From the NCBI RefSeq assembly GCF_030687395.1, contig NZ_CP117430.1, forward strand, positions 3,038,001-3,102,000: a stretch of DNA of 64,000 bases, written 5' to 3'. The translations under genes and the position numbers were made by a program. Positions within the stretch are counted from its first letter, which is position 1. Each line of letters starts with the position of its first letter. This DNA is from Pseudomonas wuhanensis (GTDB lineage: Bacteria > Pseudomonadota > Gammaproteobacteria > Pseudomonadales > Pseudomonadaceae). Below are positions 35,718-44,260 of the stretch, piece after piece. The notes below the pieces were generated by a model. The model made no database searches, was not told the origin of the DNA, and saw nothing but the letters and a program-made list of their open reading frames with translations.

Positions 35718-36590
35718 TCAATGACCATTCAGGCTCGAAGCCAGTTTGATAAAGGCCAGTGTCGCAGGTGATGACTGACGCTGATCAAGCACCGCCAGAC
35801 CGACCTGGCGGCTGACCGGTGGCGACAGCGGTTTTTTCACGTAGCGGTAGTCGTTGTCGTCAGGCAATGAGCCTTCGGCAACAACGGTCAGGGCATCGCC
35901 ACGGCCGACGGTGTCCAGCGTGCTGAGCAACTGCGAGCAGCGATAGCGAATGTTCGGCGTCAACCGCGCCGCATTGAACAAGCGCGACACCAGTTCCGAA
36001 GAGCCTGCTTCGGTCAGCACAAAAGGGTCGTGGCATAAATCGCTCAGGCTCAAGCTGTCGCGGCCGGCCAACACATGATTGGCAGGCAGCAGCGCGACCA
36101 TTTGGTCTTCGATCAGCATAAAAGTGTCGAAACGTTCCTGGGGCAACACCACGAAGCCGATATCGATACGCCGTTCTTCCAGCCACTGGATCACCTGGCG
36201 ATCCGGCCCTTCGTCGATATGAACCTCGATACCCGGGTGTGCTGCGCGGTAATGCTGCAGGATCCTCGGCAGCAATTTGATCGATGAGGTCGGGCCGAAC
36301 GAGCCGATGCGCAGGGTGCCACGTTTCATTCCACGAGCATCGGCCGCTTCCTGGCGCAACGTGTTGGCCAGCCCGAGCATCGCCCGAGCGCGCAGCAATA
36401 GCTGTTGGCCGATGTCACTCAGCTCGACCTGGGACTGATGCCGACGCAGCAGTTCTACGCCCAATTCCTGTTCCAGCGATTTAAGCGCGTGAGAGACCGC
36501 GGATTGGGAAATCTCCAAACGATTGGCCGCCGCCGTGAAGCCGCGCAGTTCGGCCACCAGCGAGAAAATCTCGAGTTGAGTCAGGGTCAT
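35718..36590 (-). CDS. LysR-family transcriptional regulator
   Basis: The 290-residue protein has the N-terminal winged helix-turn-helix (AAANRLEISQSAVSHALKSL, about 18-38) and a periplasmic-binding-like sensing domain (about 90-285). It is divergent from an EamA transporter gene 78 bases away, the usual arrangement for a regulator and the gene it controls. The inducer is unknown. Its stop follows shortly after the EAL pseudogene. Confidence 0.92.
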   Translation of the reverse strand: MTLTQLEIFSLVAELRGFTAAANRLEISQSAVSHALKSLEQELGVELLRRHQSQVELSDIGQQLLLRARAMLGLANTLRQEAADARGMKRGTLRIGSFGPTSSIKLLPRILQHYRAAHPGIEVHIDEGPDRQVIQWLEERRIDIGFVVLPQERFDTFMLIEDQMVALLPANHVLAGRDSLSLSDLCHDPFVLTEAGSSELVSRLFNAARLTPNIRYRCSQLLSTLDTVGRGDALTVVAEGSLPDDNDYRYVKKPLSPPVSRQVGLAVLDQRQSSPATLAFIKLASSLNGH

Positions 36591-36668
36591 GAGTATTTAC
36601 TCATTTTACGATGATCGGGGATTAGTCGAATGATACGTCATGTGCCCGATTTCTGATGGTGGAGACTT

Positions 36669-37616
36669 ATGACTACGTGTGAACAGACCCTGGCGAATTC
36701 CTCGGATGTACCGGTTTATCTAAAACTGGCAGCGGTCACCATGATCTGGGGCGGGACGTTTGTCGCCGGGCGGTTCCTGGCCGACAGCCTCAGTCCGTTA
36801 TTGGCCGCGAGCCTGCGGTTCTTGCTGGCGAGCGTGGCGTTGCTGCTATTTCTGTTGTTGGCGCGCGTGCCTTTAGTGCGACCCAGCCCTCGGCAATGGC
36901 TGCAACTGACGCTGCTGGGTTTTTTCGGGATCTTCTTCTACAACCTGTGCTTCTTTTATGGGCTGCATTACATCAACGCATCACGGGCGTCGTTGATCGT
37001 AGCGTTGAATCCGGCGGTGATCGGCCTGGCGTCGTGGCTGTTGTTCAAGGAGCGACTGAGCGGGGCGAAAGTGGCGGGTATCGCGATCTGCATTGCCGGC
37101 GCCAGTCTGGTGATCGTCAGCCGCAATCCGCAATTGTTGGCCGGTGGTACTGACGCCTGGATCGGCGATCTGTTGATCTTCGGCTGTGTGCTCGGCTGGG
37201 GCATTTATTCGCTGTTCTCCAAAGGCTTGAATCAGACGCTGGGGCCGGTGCAGACGGTGACGTACTCAATTCTGCTGGGCACGCTGATGCTCTGGGTGAC
37301 CAGTGCCGTGCGTGGCGAGCTGAGTGTCGCGGCGCTGGCCGAACTCGGCACGCAACAATGGTTGAGCCTGATGTACTTGGGCGTGCTGGGTTCGGCATTG
37401 GCTTATATTGGTTATTACGACGGTATCCGCAAAATCGGTGCGACACGTTCGGGGGTGTTTATCGCCTTGAACCCGCTGACCGCCGTTCTTTTTGGCGCGT
37501 TGTTGCTGGGTGAGCAATTGACCCTGGTGATGTGCCTGGGCGGTGGGCTGATCCTGGCGGGGATTTTTCTGTGCAACAAACCGCTTGCACAGGCTGCGAA
37601 AAGGGGGATTTTATAA
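36669..37616 (+). CDS. EamA/DMT-family transporter
   Basis: The 315-residue inner-membrane protein has about ten transmembrane helices in two EamA repeats (about 20-155 and 165-300), with the typical AAVTMIWGGTFVAGRFLADS start and YLGVLGSALAYIGYYDGIRK in the second repeat. Members export amino acids or metabolites. GTGGAGACTT precedes ATG 36669. It is probably controlled by the divergent LysR gene. Confidence 0.92.
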   Translation: MTTCEQTLANSSDVPVYLKLAAVTMIWGGTFVAGRFLADSLSPLLAASLRFLLASVALLLFLLLARVPLVRPSPRQWLQLTLLGFFGIFFYNLCFFYGLHYINASRASLIVALNPAVIGLASWLLFKERLSGAKVAGIAICIAGASLVIVSRNPQLLAGGTDAWIGDLLIFGCVLGWGIYSLFSKGLNQTLGPVQTVTYSILLGTLMLWVTSAVRGELSVAALAELGTQQWLSLMYLGVLGSALAYIGYYDGIRKIGATRSGVFIALNPLTAVLFGALLLGEQLTLVMCLGGGLILAGIFLCNKPLAQAAKRGIL

Positions 37617-37862
37617 GAAGGATGGACAACTTATTTACGCTGTGTAGAATCGGGTTACGCATATAAGAATAATCGTCTTCTGGCAGCAGAAGCCTCGCCC
37701 GTAAGAGCCTTGGGTCGACAATGAAGATATTTGGGTTTCAATTGATCTACGGTGATTTCCTCGCCCGCAGCGTGCGGGGCATCTCCTGCGCGCCACCCGC
37801 CGGTCTCAGCATTGCTAGCAACTAACGATCCGTTAATTGATAAGAAATGATGAGGCGCCAAA

Positions 37863-38939
37863 ATGGCAGATTTATACGAAAACCCAATGGGCCTGATGGG
37901 CTTTGAGTTCATCGAATTCGCATCGCCGACCCCTAACACCCTGGAGCCGATCTTCGAGATCATGGGCTTCAGCAAGGTCGCGACCCACCGTTCCAAAGAC
38001 GTGCACCTGTATCGCCAGGGCGCGATCAACCTGATCCTCAACAACGAACCCAACAGCGTGGCGTCGTATTTCGCGGCCGAGCACGGTCCGTCGGTGTGCG
38101 GCATGGCGTTCCGCGTCAAGGATTCGCAAAAGGCTTACAAACGTGCCCTGGAACTCGGCGCCCAACCGATCCACATCGAAACCGGCCCGATGGAACTGCA
38201 CCTGCCAGCGATCAAAGGCATCGGCGGCGCGCCGCTGTACCTGATCGACCGTTTTGGCGAAGGCAGCTCGATCTATGACATCGACTTCGTGTTCATCGAA
38301 GGCGTTGACCGCAACCCGGTCGGGGCCGGCCTGAAGATCATCGATCACCTGACCCACAACGTGTATCGCGGTCGCATGGCCTACTGGGCCAACTTCTACG
38401 AGAAGCTGTTCAACTTCCGTGAAATCCGCTACTTCGACATCAAAGGCGAATACACCGGCCTGACCTCCAAGGCCATGACTGCCCCGGACGGCATGATCCG
38501 TATCCCGCTGAACGAAGAGTCGTCCAAGGGGGCCGGGCAGATCGAAGAATTCCTGATGCAGTTCAACGGCGAGGGCATCCAGCATGTGGCATTCCTCAGC
38601 GATGACCTGATCAAGACCTGGGATCACTTGAAAAGCATCGGCATGCGTTTCATGACGCCGCCGCCGGACACCTACTATGAAATGCTCGAAGGCCGTCTGC
38701 CGAACCACGGCGAGCCGGTCAACGAATTGCAAGCGCGGGGCATTTTGCTGGATGGTTCGTCCGAGTCGGGCGACAAGCGTCTGCTGCTGCAGATCTTCTC
38801 GGAAACCCTGATGGGCCCGGTGTTCTTCGAATTCATCCAGCGTAAAGGCGACGATGGTTTCGGTGAAGGCAACTTCAAGGCGCTGTTCGAATCCATCGAG
38901 CGTGATCAGGTTCGTCGGGGTGTGCTCTCCACCGATTAA
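37863..38939 (+). CDS. hppD: 4-hydroxyphenylpyruvate dioxygenase
   Basis: The 358-residue Fe(II) enzyme converts 4-hydroxyphenylpyruvate to homogentisate in tyrosine breakdown. Iron ligands are His in [11 protein letters not shown], His in GIQHVAFLS and Glu in [10 protein letters not shown]. It has the two vicinal-oxygen-chelate halves and the length of the Pseudomonas enzyme (357-358). A GATGAGGCGCCAAA stretch precedes ATG 37863. A strong terminator follows. The 246 bases upstream contain no supportable gene. Confidence 0.96.
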   Translation: MADLYENPMGLMGFEFIEFASPTPNTLEPIFEIMGFSKVATHRSKDVHLYRQGAINLILNNEPNSVASYFAAEHGPSVCGMAFRVKDSQKAYKRALELGAQPIHIETGPMELHLPAIKGIGGAPLYLIDRFGEGSSIYDIDFVFIEGVDRNPVGAGLKIIDHLTHNVYRGRMAYWANFYEKLFNFREIRYFDIKGEYTGLTSKAMTAPDGMIRIPLNEESSKGAGQIEEFLMQFNGEGIQHVAFLSDDLIKTWDHLKSIGMRFMTPPPDTYYEMLEGRLPNHGEPVNELQARGILLDGSSESGDKRLLLQIFSETLMGPVFFEFIQRKGDDGFGEGNFKALFESIERDQVRRGVLSTD

Positions 38940-38956
38940 CCTGTTTCAGGCGTGAG

Positions 38957-38994
38957 AAAGCCCGGTCAGCAGCAATGTTGGCCGGGCTTTTTTT
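38957..38994 (+). terminator. intrinsic terminator of hppD
   Basis: AAAGCCCGGTCA and TGGCCGGGCTTT pair around a loop of about 12 bases, followed by TTTTGG. Confidence 0.88.
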
Positions 38995-39005
38995 GGATCA
39001 TGCAA

Positions 39006-39893
39006 TTACATCGGCCGGCGTCGTTGCCGGACCAAATGCTTGAACCCTTCAAACACCAACACCAACACCGCCAACCAGATCGGAATATAAGTCAGCCATT
39101 CGCCGGCCTTGATACTTTCCCCCAGCAGCAACGCCACGCCGAGCAACAGCACCGGCTCGACGTAACTCAGCAACCCGAACAGGCTGAACGGCAGCAGCCG
39201 GCTGGCAATGATGTAGACCACCAGCGCCGAAGCGCTGATCACGCCGAGCAGCGGAATCAGCAGCGACAGCCACGGATACTGGTCGAAAACGCCAAAACCT
39301 TGCTCACCGCCCTGCACGAACCAGAACGCCACCGGCAGCATCAACGCCATGTCCAGCCAGAGCCCGCCAAGGTTGTCCGTCGCCAGGCGTTTGCGCAGGA
39401 TGAAATAAATCGGATAACCGACCACCACCAGCAAGGTCGCCCAGGAAAAACCGCCGACCTGATACAGCTCGTTGAGCACACCGAGGCTGGCGAAGAACAC
39501 GGCTATTTTCTGCAGATAGGAAAGGCGCTCGCCATAGACGATTCGCCCGGTCAGGACCATGGACAGCGGCAACAGGAAATACCCCAGCGACACGTCAAGG
39601 CTATAACCATTGAGCGGTGCCCACATGAACAACCAGAGTTGCAGGCCCAGCAGCACTGCCGAGCCAATCAGCCCGACAATCAGCTTCGGCTTGCCGGCCA
39701 GCCGCCGAACAATCTCGACCACGCGCGTCCATTCACCGGACACCACCATGAACACAGTCATGCACGGCGCGGTCAGCAGCATCCGCCAACCGAAAATCTC
39801 CACGCCGCTCAAGGGTGAGAGCAACGAGGTGTAGTAATACATGACGGCAAACAACACCGAGGCCGAAACCGATAAAGCGATACCTTTAGACAA
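39006..39893 (-). CDS. rarD: RarD-type DMT transporter
   Basis: The 295-residue inner-membrane protein has about ten helices and matches RarD: MSKGIALSVSASVLFAVMYY at the start and LQLWLFMWAPLNGYSLDVSLGYFLLPL in the middle. RarD proteins are DMT-superfamily transporters of unproven substrate, related to chloramphenicol-sensitive protein. The start is taken as TTG 39893, with GAGGG four bases ahead, because the family begins here; an ATG at 39974 would add 27 unlikely residues. Confidence 0.87.
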   Translation of the reverse strand: MSKGIALSVSASVLFAVMYYYTSLLSPLSGVEIFGWRMLLTAPCMTVFMVVSGEWTRVVEIVRRLAGKPKLIVGLIGSAVLLGLQLWLFMWAPLNGYSLDVSLGYFLLPLSMVLTGRIVYGERLSYLQKIAVFFASLGVLNELYQVGGFSWATLLVVVGYPIYFILRKRLATDNLGGLWLDMALMLPVAFWFVQGGEQGFGVFDQYPWLSLLIPLLGVISASALVVYIIASRLLPFSLFGLLSYVEPVLLLGVALLLGESIKAGEWLTYIPIWLAVLVLVFEGFKHLVRQRRRPM

Positions 39894-40066
39894 ACTGCCC
39901 TCGCGAGGTTGAACGTGAAACGGGTGCGGAGGATACGTGGTTTTCGAAGCGAATATTGTCCGAACGATCAACACTCATCGAGTGTGGCAGAAGCACAGGC
40001 AAAGGGTGGATGCAAAACCGCCATCGCGGGCAATCAACTGTAGATCTGGCGGTCCACACAAAACCC

Positions 40067-40157
40067 CTGTGGGAGCGGGCTTGCTCGCGAAAGCGGTCTG
40101 CCAGCCAATATCAATGTTGAATGTGAAACCGTCTTCGCGAGCAAGCCCGCTCCCACA
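40067..40157. repeat. REP doublet (GCTCGC variant)
   Basis: CTGTGGGAGCGGGCTTGCTC opens and GAGCAAGCCCGCTCCCACA closes the element. Both arms carry the CTCGCGA/TCGCGAG variant. The linker contains ATCAATGTTGAATGTGAAAC, like the linker at 6485-6572. Confidence 0.9.
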
Positions 40158-40201
40158 TTTGGCCGGTGTCGTACACAATATTTGCGGTCGACCTAGATCC
40201 C

Positions 40202-40224
40202 CGTGGGAGCGGGCTTGCCCGCGA
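40202..40224. repeat. single REP unit
   Basis: CGTGGGAGCGGGCTTGCCCG without an inverted partner, seven bases upstream of the stop-codon end of the aldo-keto reductase gene. Confidence 0.8.
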
Positions 40225-40230
40225 TAAATC

Positions 40231-41244
40231 TCAAGCCGTACGCGGTTTACGCCCCGACACAAAATGGCTCACGTCATTGAACCCCGGCGTCGACGCATGC
40301 CCCGGTGTCACCAGCGAATCAATGAACGCCTCGTCTTCAGCCGTGATCCTCACCGCCAGCGCCTTGGTGTAGGCATCCCACTGTTGCTCAGTCCGAGGCC
40401 CGACGATGGCCGAAGTCACCGCGCCATTGTTCAGCACCCAGGCAATCGCGAACTCGACGATGCCCACGCCACGGTCCCGGGTGTATTGCTGGATCTGCTG
40501 GGCAATGCGCAGCGACTCAACCCGCCATTCGGTTTCCAGGATGCGTTTGTCCTGGCGACCGGCGCGGCTGTTGGCGTCCGGTGTCACATCCGGCGCGTAC
40601 TTGCCGCTGAGCACACCGCGCGCCAGCGGACTGTAGGGCACCACGCCAAGGCCATAGTTTTGCGCGGCAGTGATCTGCTCGGTTTCCGCCTGACGATTGA
40701 CGATGTTGTACAGCGGCTGGCTGATGACCGGTCTATCGACACCGAGTTTGTCGGCCACACGAATCACTTCAGCGATGCGCCAGCCACGGTAGTTCGACAG
40801 GCCCCAATAGCGAATCTTGCCCTGACGGATCAAATCGCCAATGGCCGACACCGTGACTTCCAGCGGCGTGTCGTGGTCTTCGCGGTGCAGGTAATAGATG
40901 TCCAGATAATCGGTGCCCAAGCGCGTCAGGCTGGCGTCGATGCCGTTGAACAGGTGCTTGCGGTTCAGGCCGCTACGGTTCGGCACGCCGTCCACCGGGC
41001 CGAAACCGACCTTGGTCGCCAGCACCCATTCGTGGCGGTTGCCGGCAATCGCTTCGCCGACGATCTCTTCGGAGCGGCCGTTGGTGTACACGTCCGCGGT
41101 GTCGATGAAATTGATGCCCTGGTCCCAGGCCTTGTCGATGATTCGCAGGGAATCTTCGGTGCTGGTCTGTTCGCCGAACATCATGGTGCCCAATGTGAGG
41201 GTCGACACCTGCAAACCCGAATGACCCAGCGTGCGATAGCTCAT
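40231..41244 (-). CDS. aldo/keto reductase
   Basis: The 337-residue NADPH-dependent reductase has the family's TIM barrel: catalytic Asp-Tyr in FIDTADVYTNGRSEE, Lys in ATKVGFG, and His in YYLHREDHDTP, with GKIRYWGLSNYRGWRI and the coenzyme-binding AIVGPRTEQQWDAY near the end. It belongs to the potassium-channel beta/YajO-like group. It is encoded next to a LysR gene on the same strand. Substrate unknown. Confidence 0.92.
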   Translation of the reverse strand: MSYRTLGHSGLQVSTLTLGTMMFGEQTSTEDSLRIIDKAWDQGINFIDTADVYTNGRSEEIVGEAIAGNRHEWVLATKVGFGPVDGVPNRSGLNRKHLFNGIDASLTRLGTDYLDIYYLHREDHDTPLEVTVSAIGDLIRQGKIRYWGLSNYRGWRIAEVIRVADKLGVDRPVISQPLYNIVNRQAETEQITAAQNYGLGVVPYSPLARGVLSGKYAPDVTPDANSRAGRQDKRILETEWRVESLRIAQQIQQYTRDRGVGIVEFAIAWVLNNGAVTSAIVGPRTEQQWDAYTKALAVRITAEDEAFIDSLVTPGHASTPGFNDVSHFVSGRKPRTA

Positions 41245-41313
41245 GACGAAATCCTTTTACCGGTGAGAAAGCTTCAATCAAATACCAAGAACCGCCGCGC
41301 GGAGCAATCTGAA

Positions 41314-42213
41314 TTATCGACGCAGTGCCTCACAACGCTCCTGCAAAAACGCTTGCAGCACCTTGACCCGTTCCGACACCTGCAACCGATGCGGGCACAG
41401 CAAATTGAACGGCACGCTTTCGCCTTGCCAGTCATCGAACAGCGTCACCAGGCGCCCGGCCTGCACATCGGCGACGACGTCGAGCCAAGCCTTGTAGGCG
41501 ATGCCATGCCCGGCCAGGGCCCAGCGGCGGGCAACTTCGCCGTCGTCGCTGAGGTAGTCGCCGTGCACCTGAACCTCCATCACTTCATCGCCACGGCTGA
41601 AACGCCATTGGTTGTAGGGCCTGCCATCGCGCAGGTAGAGCAGGGCGCTGTATTCGCTCAGTTCCGCCGGGGTTAACGGCACGCCGCACCGGGCCAGGTA
41701 CTCGGGGCTGGCGCAGGCCACGCGGCGATGCTGCGGCAGAATCGGCAGCGCCACCAACGTCGAGTCACTCGGCACACCGAAGCGCAGAGCCACATCGACC
41801 GTCTCGCGGAACAGATCGGCATGGCGATCGTTGAGCAGTAGCTGAAATTGAATGTGCGGATGTTCTCGTTTGAAGTCGTCGAGCCACGGCAACAGCACGT
41901 TGCGCCCGAAGTCCGATGGCGCGGCCAGTTGCAGCACACCACTCAAGCCTTGGGTTTGTTGCTTGAGCGCCTGCTCACCTTCGGCCAGCGCGGCGAGCGC
42001 CAGTCGCACACTTTCCAGATAACGCCGGCCTTCTTCGGTCAGGCGCATGCTTCGCGTGGAACGGGCCAGCAAGCGGATGCCGAGGCGGGTTTCCAGGCGT
42101 TTGAGGGCGATGCTGGCCGCCGCCGGGGTCAGCTCCAGGGCGCGAGCAGCAGCGGAAATGCTGCCGTAGTCGGCGGTGCGAACGAAGATCTCCAGGTCGA
42201 GAATCGAGCTCAT
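41314..42213 (-). CDS. LysR-family transcriptional regulator (CrgA-like)
   Basis: The 299-residue protein has a helix-turn-helix at about 17-37 (ISAAARALELTPAAASIALK) and the substrate-binding-like domain typical of the single-LysR group with DFGRNVLLPWLDDF. It is divergent from an SDR gene, with about 100 bases between the two starts, and probably controls that operon. A GCTCATTGG region precedes the start on the minus strand. Confidence 0.92.
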   Translation of the reverse strand: MSSILDLEIFVRTADYGSISAAARALELTPAAASIALKRLETRLGIRLLARSTRSMRLTEEGRRYLESVRLALAALAEGEQALKQQTQGLSGVLQLAAPSDFGRNVLLPWLDDFKREHPHIQFQLLLNDRHADLFRETVDVALRFGVPSDSTLVALPILPQHRRVACASPEYLARCGVPLTPAELSEYSALLYLRDGRPYNQWRFSRGDEVMEVQVHGDYLSDDGEVARRWALAGHGIAYKAWLDVVADVQAGRLVTLFDDWQGESVPFNLLCPHRLQVSERVKVLQAFLQERCEALRR

Positions 42214-42313
42214 TGGTAAAAATCCTTTAAAGATCCTTCTGATTTACCGGGATTTTTCTTCGATTGACAACCGGAGAAGATTGAATCTCCCTAACCCGAC
42301 CGGAGATCGGCTC

Positions 42314-43030
42314 ATGACACAACTCAACGCTTCCTTGCACAATCAGACTGTAGTGGTGATCGGTGGCCGCAGCGGAATAGGCGCAGCCGTCGCCCGGGCC
42401 GCAGCCGAGCGTGAGGCCCGTGTGGTAGCGGTGAGTCGCCGCCAGCCAGCGGTTGACCATGATGCAAAGATTCGACACGAAGCGGCGGACGTCACCGATG
42501 AAGCGTCGTTGCAACAGCTGTTCGAGCGCATCGGCCCTTTCGATCATCTGGTGATCACGGCCGGTCCGAGTGTGAGTGCCAAACTGCTGGCTGACAGCGA
42601 TTTGCAGCACGCCCAACAGGCCTTCGATGTCAAATTCTGGGGCACGCTGCGGGCGATCCAGGTCGCGCTGCCATACTTGAGCGCACGTGGCAGCATCACC
42701 CTGACCTCGGGTCTGTTGTCGCGCAAATTCGTCGCCGGGCAGTTCATCAAAACCACCTTGAATGCGGCGCTGGAGGCCTTGGGCAAACAACTGGCCAAGG
42801 AACTGGCACCGCGCCGGGTCAACGTTGTAAGCCCTGGCGTGACCGACACTGAGGCTTACGCCGGCATGGACGAAGCGCAACGCGCTGCGATGTTTGCCCG
42901 TACCGCCGCCGCATTGCCGGTGGGCCGGGTCGGCACCCCGCAAGATCTGGCGGCCGCGTTTATTCTGGCCATGGAAAACGGCTTTATCAGCGGCACCGTC
43001 ATCGATGTCGACGGAGGAGGGTTGTTATGA
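42314..43030 (+). CDS. short-chain dehydrogenase
   Basis: The 238-residue SDR has cofactor motif VVIGGRSGIGAAVARAAAER, an ITAGPS variant of the NNAG motif, the catalytic region LTSGLLSRKF followed by FIKTTLNAALEALGKQLAKE, and the C-terminal ISGTVIDVDGGG. The catalytic Tyr of YxxxK is not obvious: the position reads FIKTT, as in a divergent SDR subgroup. GGAGATCGGCTC precedes ATG 42314. Its stop overlaps the VOC gene start (ATGA), so the two form an operon. Confidence 0.88.
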   Translation: MTQLNASLHNQTVVVIGGRSGIGAAVARAAAEREARVVAVSRRQPAVDHDAKIRHEAADVTDEASLQQLFERIGPFDHLVITAGPSVSAKLLADSDLQHAQQAFDVKFWGTLRAIQVALPYLSARGSITLTSGLLSRKFVAGQFIKTTLNAALEALGKQLAKELAPRRVNVVSPGVTDTEAYAGMDEAQRAAMFARTAAALPVGRVGTPQDLAAAFILAMENGFISGTVIDVDGGGLL

Positions 43031-43401
43031 GTTGGCACTTTGATCATCTGGCCTTCAACACCCCCGACGGGCAACCGTTGCAGGAGGCCTTCGGTTCGTT
43101 GCTGGGATTGGTGCCGGGACGCCGTCCGCCATTCCCGTTCCCCGGCCGCTGGTTGTATCAGGATGCGCAGGCGCTGGTGCATGTGATCGAACAGCCGACG
43201 TTCGATGAGACGGTGTTGAGCCACATTGCCTTTCGCACCGATGAGGACGCTGCCACGGTGTTGCGGCGGGTGCAGGCCAGCGGTTTGCCGTATCAGGTGG
43301 CGCAGGTGCCGGAGGATGGGATCTGGCAGATTTTCGTGCGGATGCCGGGTGGGCTGGTGATTGAGCTGGATGCCAAGGCGGGGAGTCTGGAGTGTGTTTA
43401 A
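43027..43401 (+). CDS. VOC-fold (glyoxalase/dioxygenase-like) protein
   Basis: The 124-residue protein is a single VOC domain: MSWHFDHLAFNTPDGQPLQE, YQDAQALVHVIEQPTF, LSHIAFRTDEDAA and a closing GLVIELDA with the usual metal-ligand Glu. GGAGGAGGGTT lies at the end of the SDR gene and serves as its binding site. Coupled to the SDR. Substrate unknown. Confidence 0.87.
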   Translation: MSWHFDHLAFNTPDGQPLQEAFGSLLGLVPGRRPPFPFPGRWLYQDAQALVHVIEQPTFDETVLSHIAFRTDEDAATVLRRVQASGLPYQVAQVPEDGIWQIFVRMPGGLVIELDAKAGSLECV

Positions 43402-43520
43402 CGGCGATGTTTAAAAGACATTTCCAGATACTCACTGAGGCTACATATTCTTGCGCCGTTACCTACGACTGCGCCAGAATCCGCCGGCTAGTGCGCCTTG
43501 AGCCCGGGCTGTATCGTTTT

Positions 43521-43747
43521 CCCCGTCGCTGAAAAACAGCGATGGGGTTTGGTAGCCCCGGGTTATGCAAGGTGAAAGCATCACTATTTGCGGCGATTTC
43601 TCGTCTCTGCTTTATGGTGGTCATGCACAGGGCGCTTTCGAGCGCGCCGGTCTCCTTGCATCCCGGTCTACCAACCTGCGCATGGCCGCCACCCACCGTT
43701 TGGTAGCGAGGGTGATGGCTCCTTTTTACGATGCAAGGAGTTCCATC
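43521..43747 (+). promoter_or_regulatory. structured 5' leader with alternative pairings before the DUF6124 gene
   Basis: A stable hairpin (43521-43531 with 43537-43547, loop AAAAA) opens the leader. A central strand holds CTCCTTGCATC (43652-43662) and CTACCAA (43668-43674). Downstream, GATGCAAGGAG (43730-43740), which contains the gene's Shine-Dalgarno, is the exact complement of CTCCTTGCATC, and TTTGGTAG (43699-43706) complements CTACCAA. Upstream, TTTGGTAG (43548-43555) and ATGCAAGG (43565-43572) are second copies of both targets. The central strand can therefore pair upstream, freeing the ribosome binding site, or downstream, hiding it. GGCGC/GCGCC and CACCC/GGGTG hairpins fill the space between. 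No ligand or protein partner is known to me. Confidence 0.72.
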
Positions 43748-43748
43748 T

Positions 43749-44108
43749 ATGTTCAAACCAACACCCAATCCACCGGCACCCGACGACGTTTCCCCCTACG
43801 AATCCCTCGATTCAAAAAAACTCCACGAAGCCGCCGACCGCGCCCTCGACCACTACCTCAAACCGCCCACCCTCAAAGACACCAAGCGCAAACCCAGCAC
43901 CATTTACCATGTCGGTGAAAAGGTCGATAACGAAACCCTGCTGGTCAACGCCTGCGAAACCCTGGCGTCAGCGAGCATGATGCTCACTGAATTCGCCGGG
44001 CTGATGGAGATGCCGCATCGCAACATGATGCTGGGGATTCAATCGGTGGTCATGCTTGGGGAACTGGCCGTCAACCGGGTGCTGGATAACCTCGACCCGC
44101 AAGGCTAG
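43749..44108 (+). CDS. DUF6124-family protein
   Basis: The 119-residue protein starts MFKPTPNPPAPDDVSPYESL and continues SKKLHEAADRALDHYLKPP, the hallmark of DUF6124, a family seen mostly in Pseudomonas. The C-terminal half (LLVNACETLASASMMLTEFA, NMMLGIQSVVMLGELAVNRV) is predicted helical. AAGGAG lies eight bases before the ATG and is embedded in a perfect anti-Shine-Dalgarno pairing in the leader. Function is unknown; expression is likely controlled at translation, by inference. Confidence 0.82.
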   Translation: MFKPTPNPPAPDDVSPYESLDSKKLHEAADRALDHYLKPPTLKDTKRKPSTIYHVGEKVDNETLLVNACETLASASMMLTEFAGLMEMPHRNMMLGIQSVVMLGELAVNRVLDNLDPQG

Positions 44109-44115
44109 CGAGAAT

Positions 44116-44228
44116 TGATCGTTCCCACGCTCTGCGTGGGAATGCCTCAACGGACGCTCCGCGTTCGGCTCTGGAAGGGACGCGGAGCGTCCCGGGCTGC
44201 ATTCCCACGCGGAGCGTGGGAACGATCA
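44116..44228. repeat. second palindromic repeat family, copy 2
   Basis: TGATCGTTCCCACGCTCTGC opens the element and GGAGCGTGGGAACGATCA closes it, with inner GGACGCTCCGCG and CGCGGAGCGTCC arms. It is related to the copy at 33190-33299 and lies between DUF6124 and the convergent transporter gene. Confidence 0.85.
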
Positions 44229-44260
44229 CCCGAGAGGGCCGTTTTTGTTTTCGCTGAACC

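Noticed and set aside
37655..38119. minus-strand ORF upstream of and into hppD
   Set aside because: Overlaps hppD antisense and lacks a ribosome binding site; the part outside hppD is only about 65 codons.
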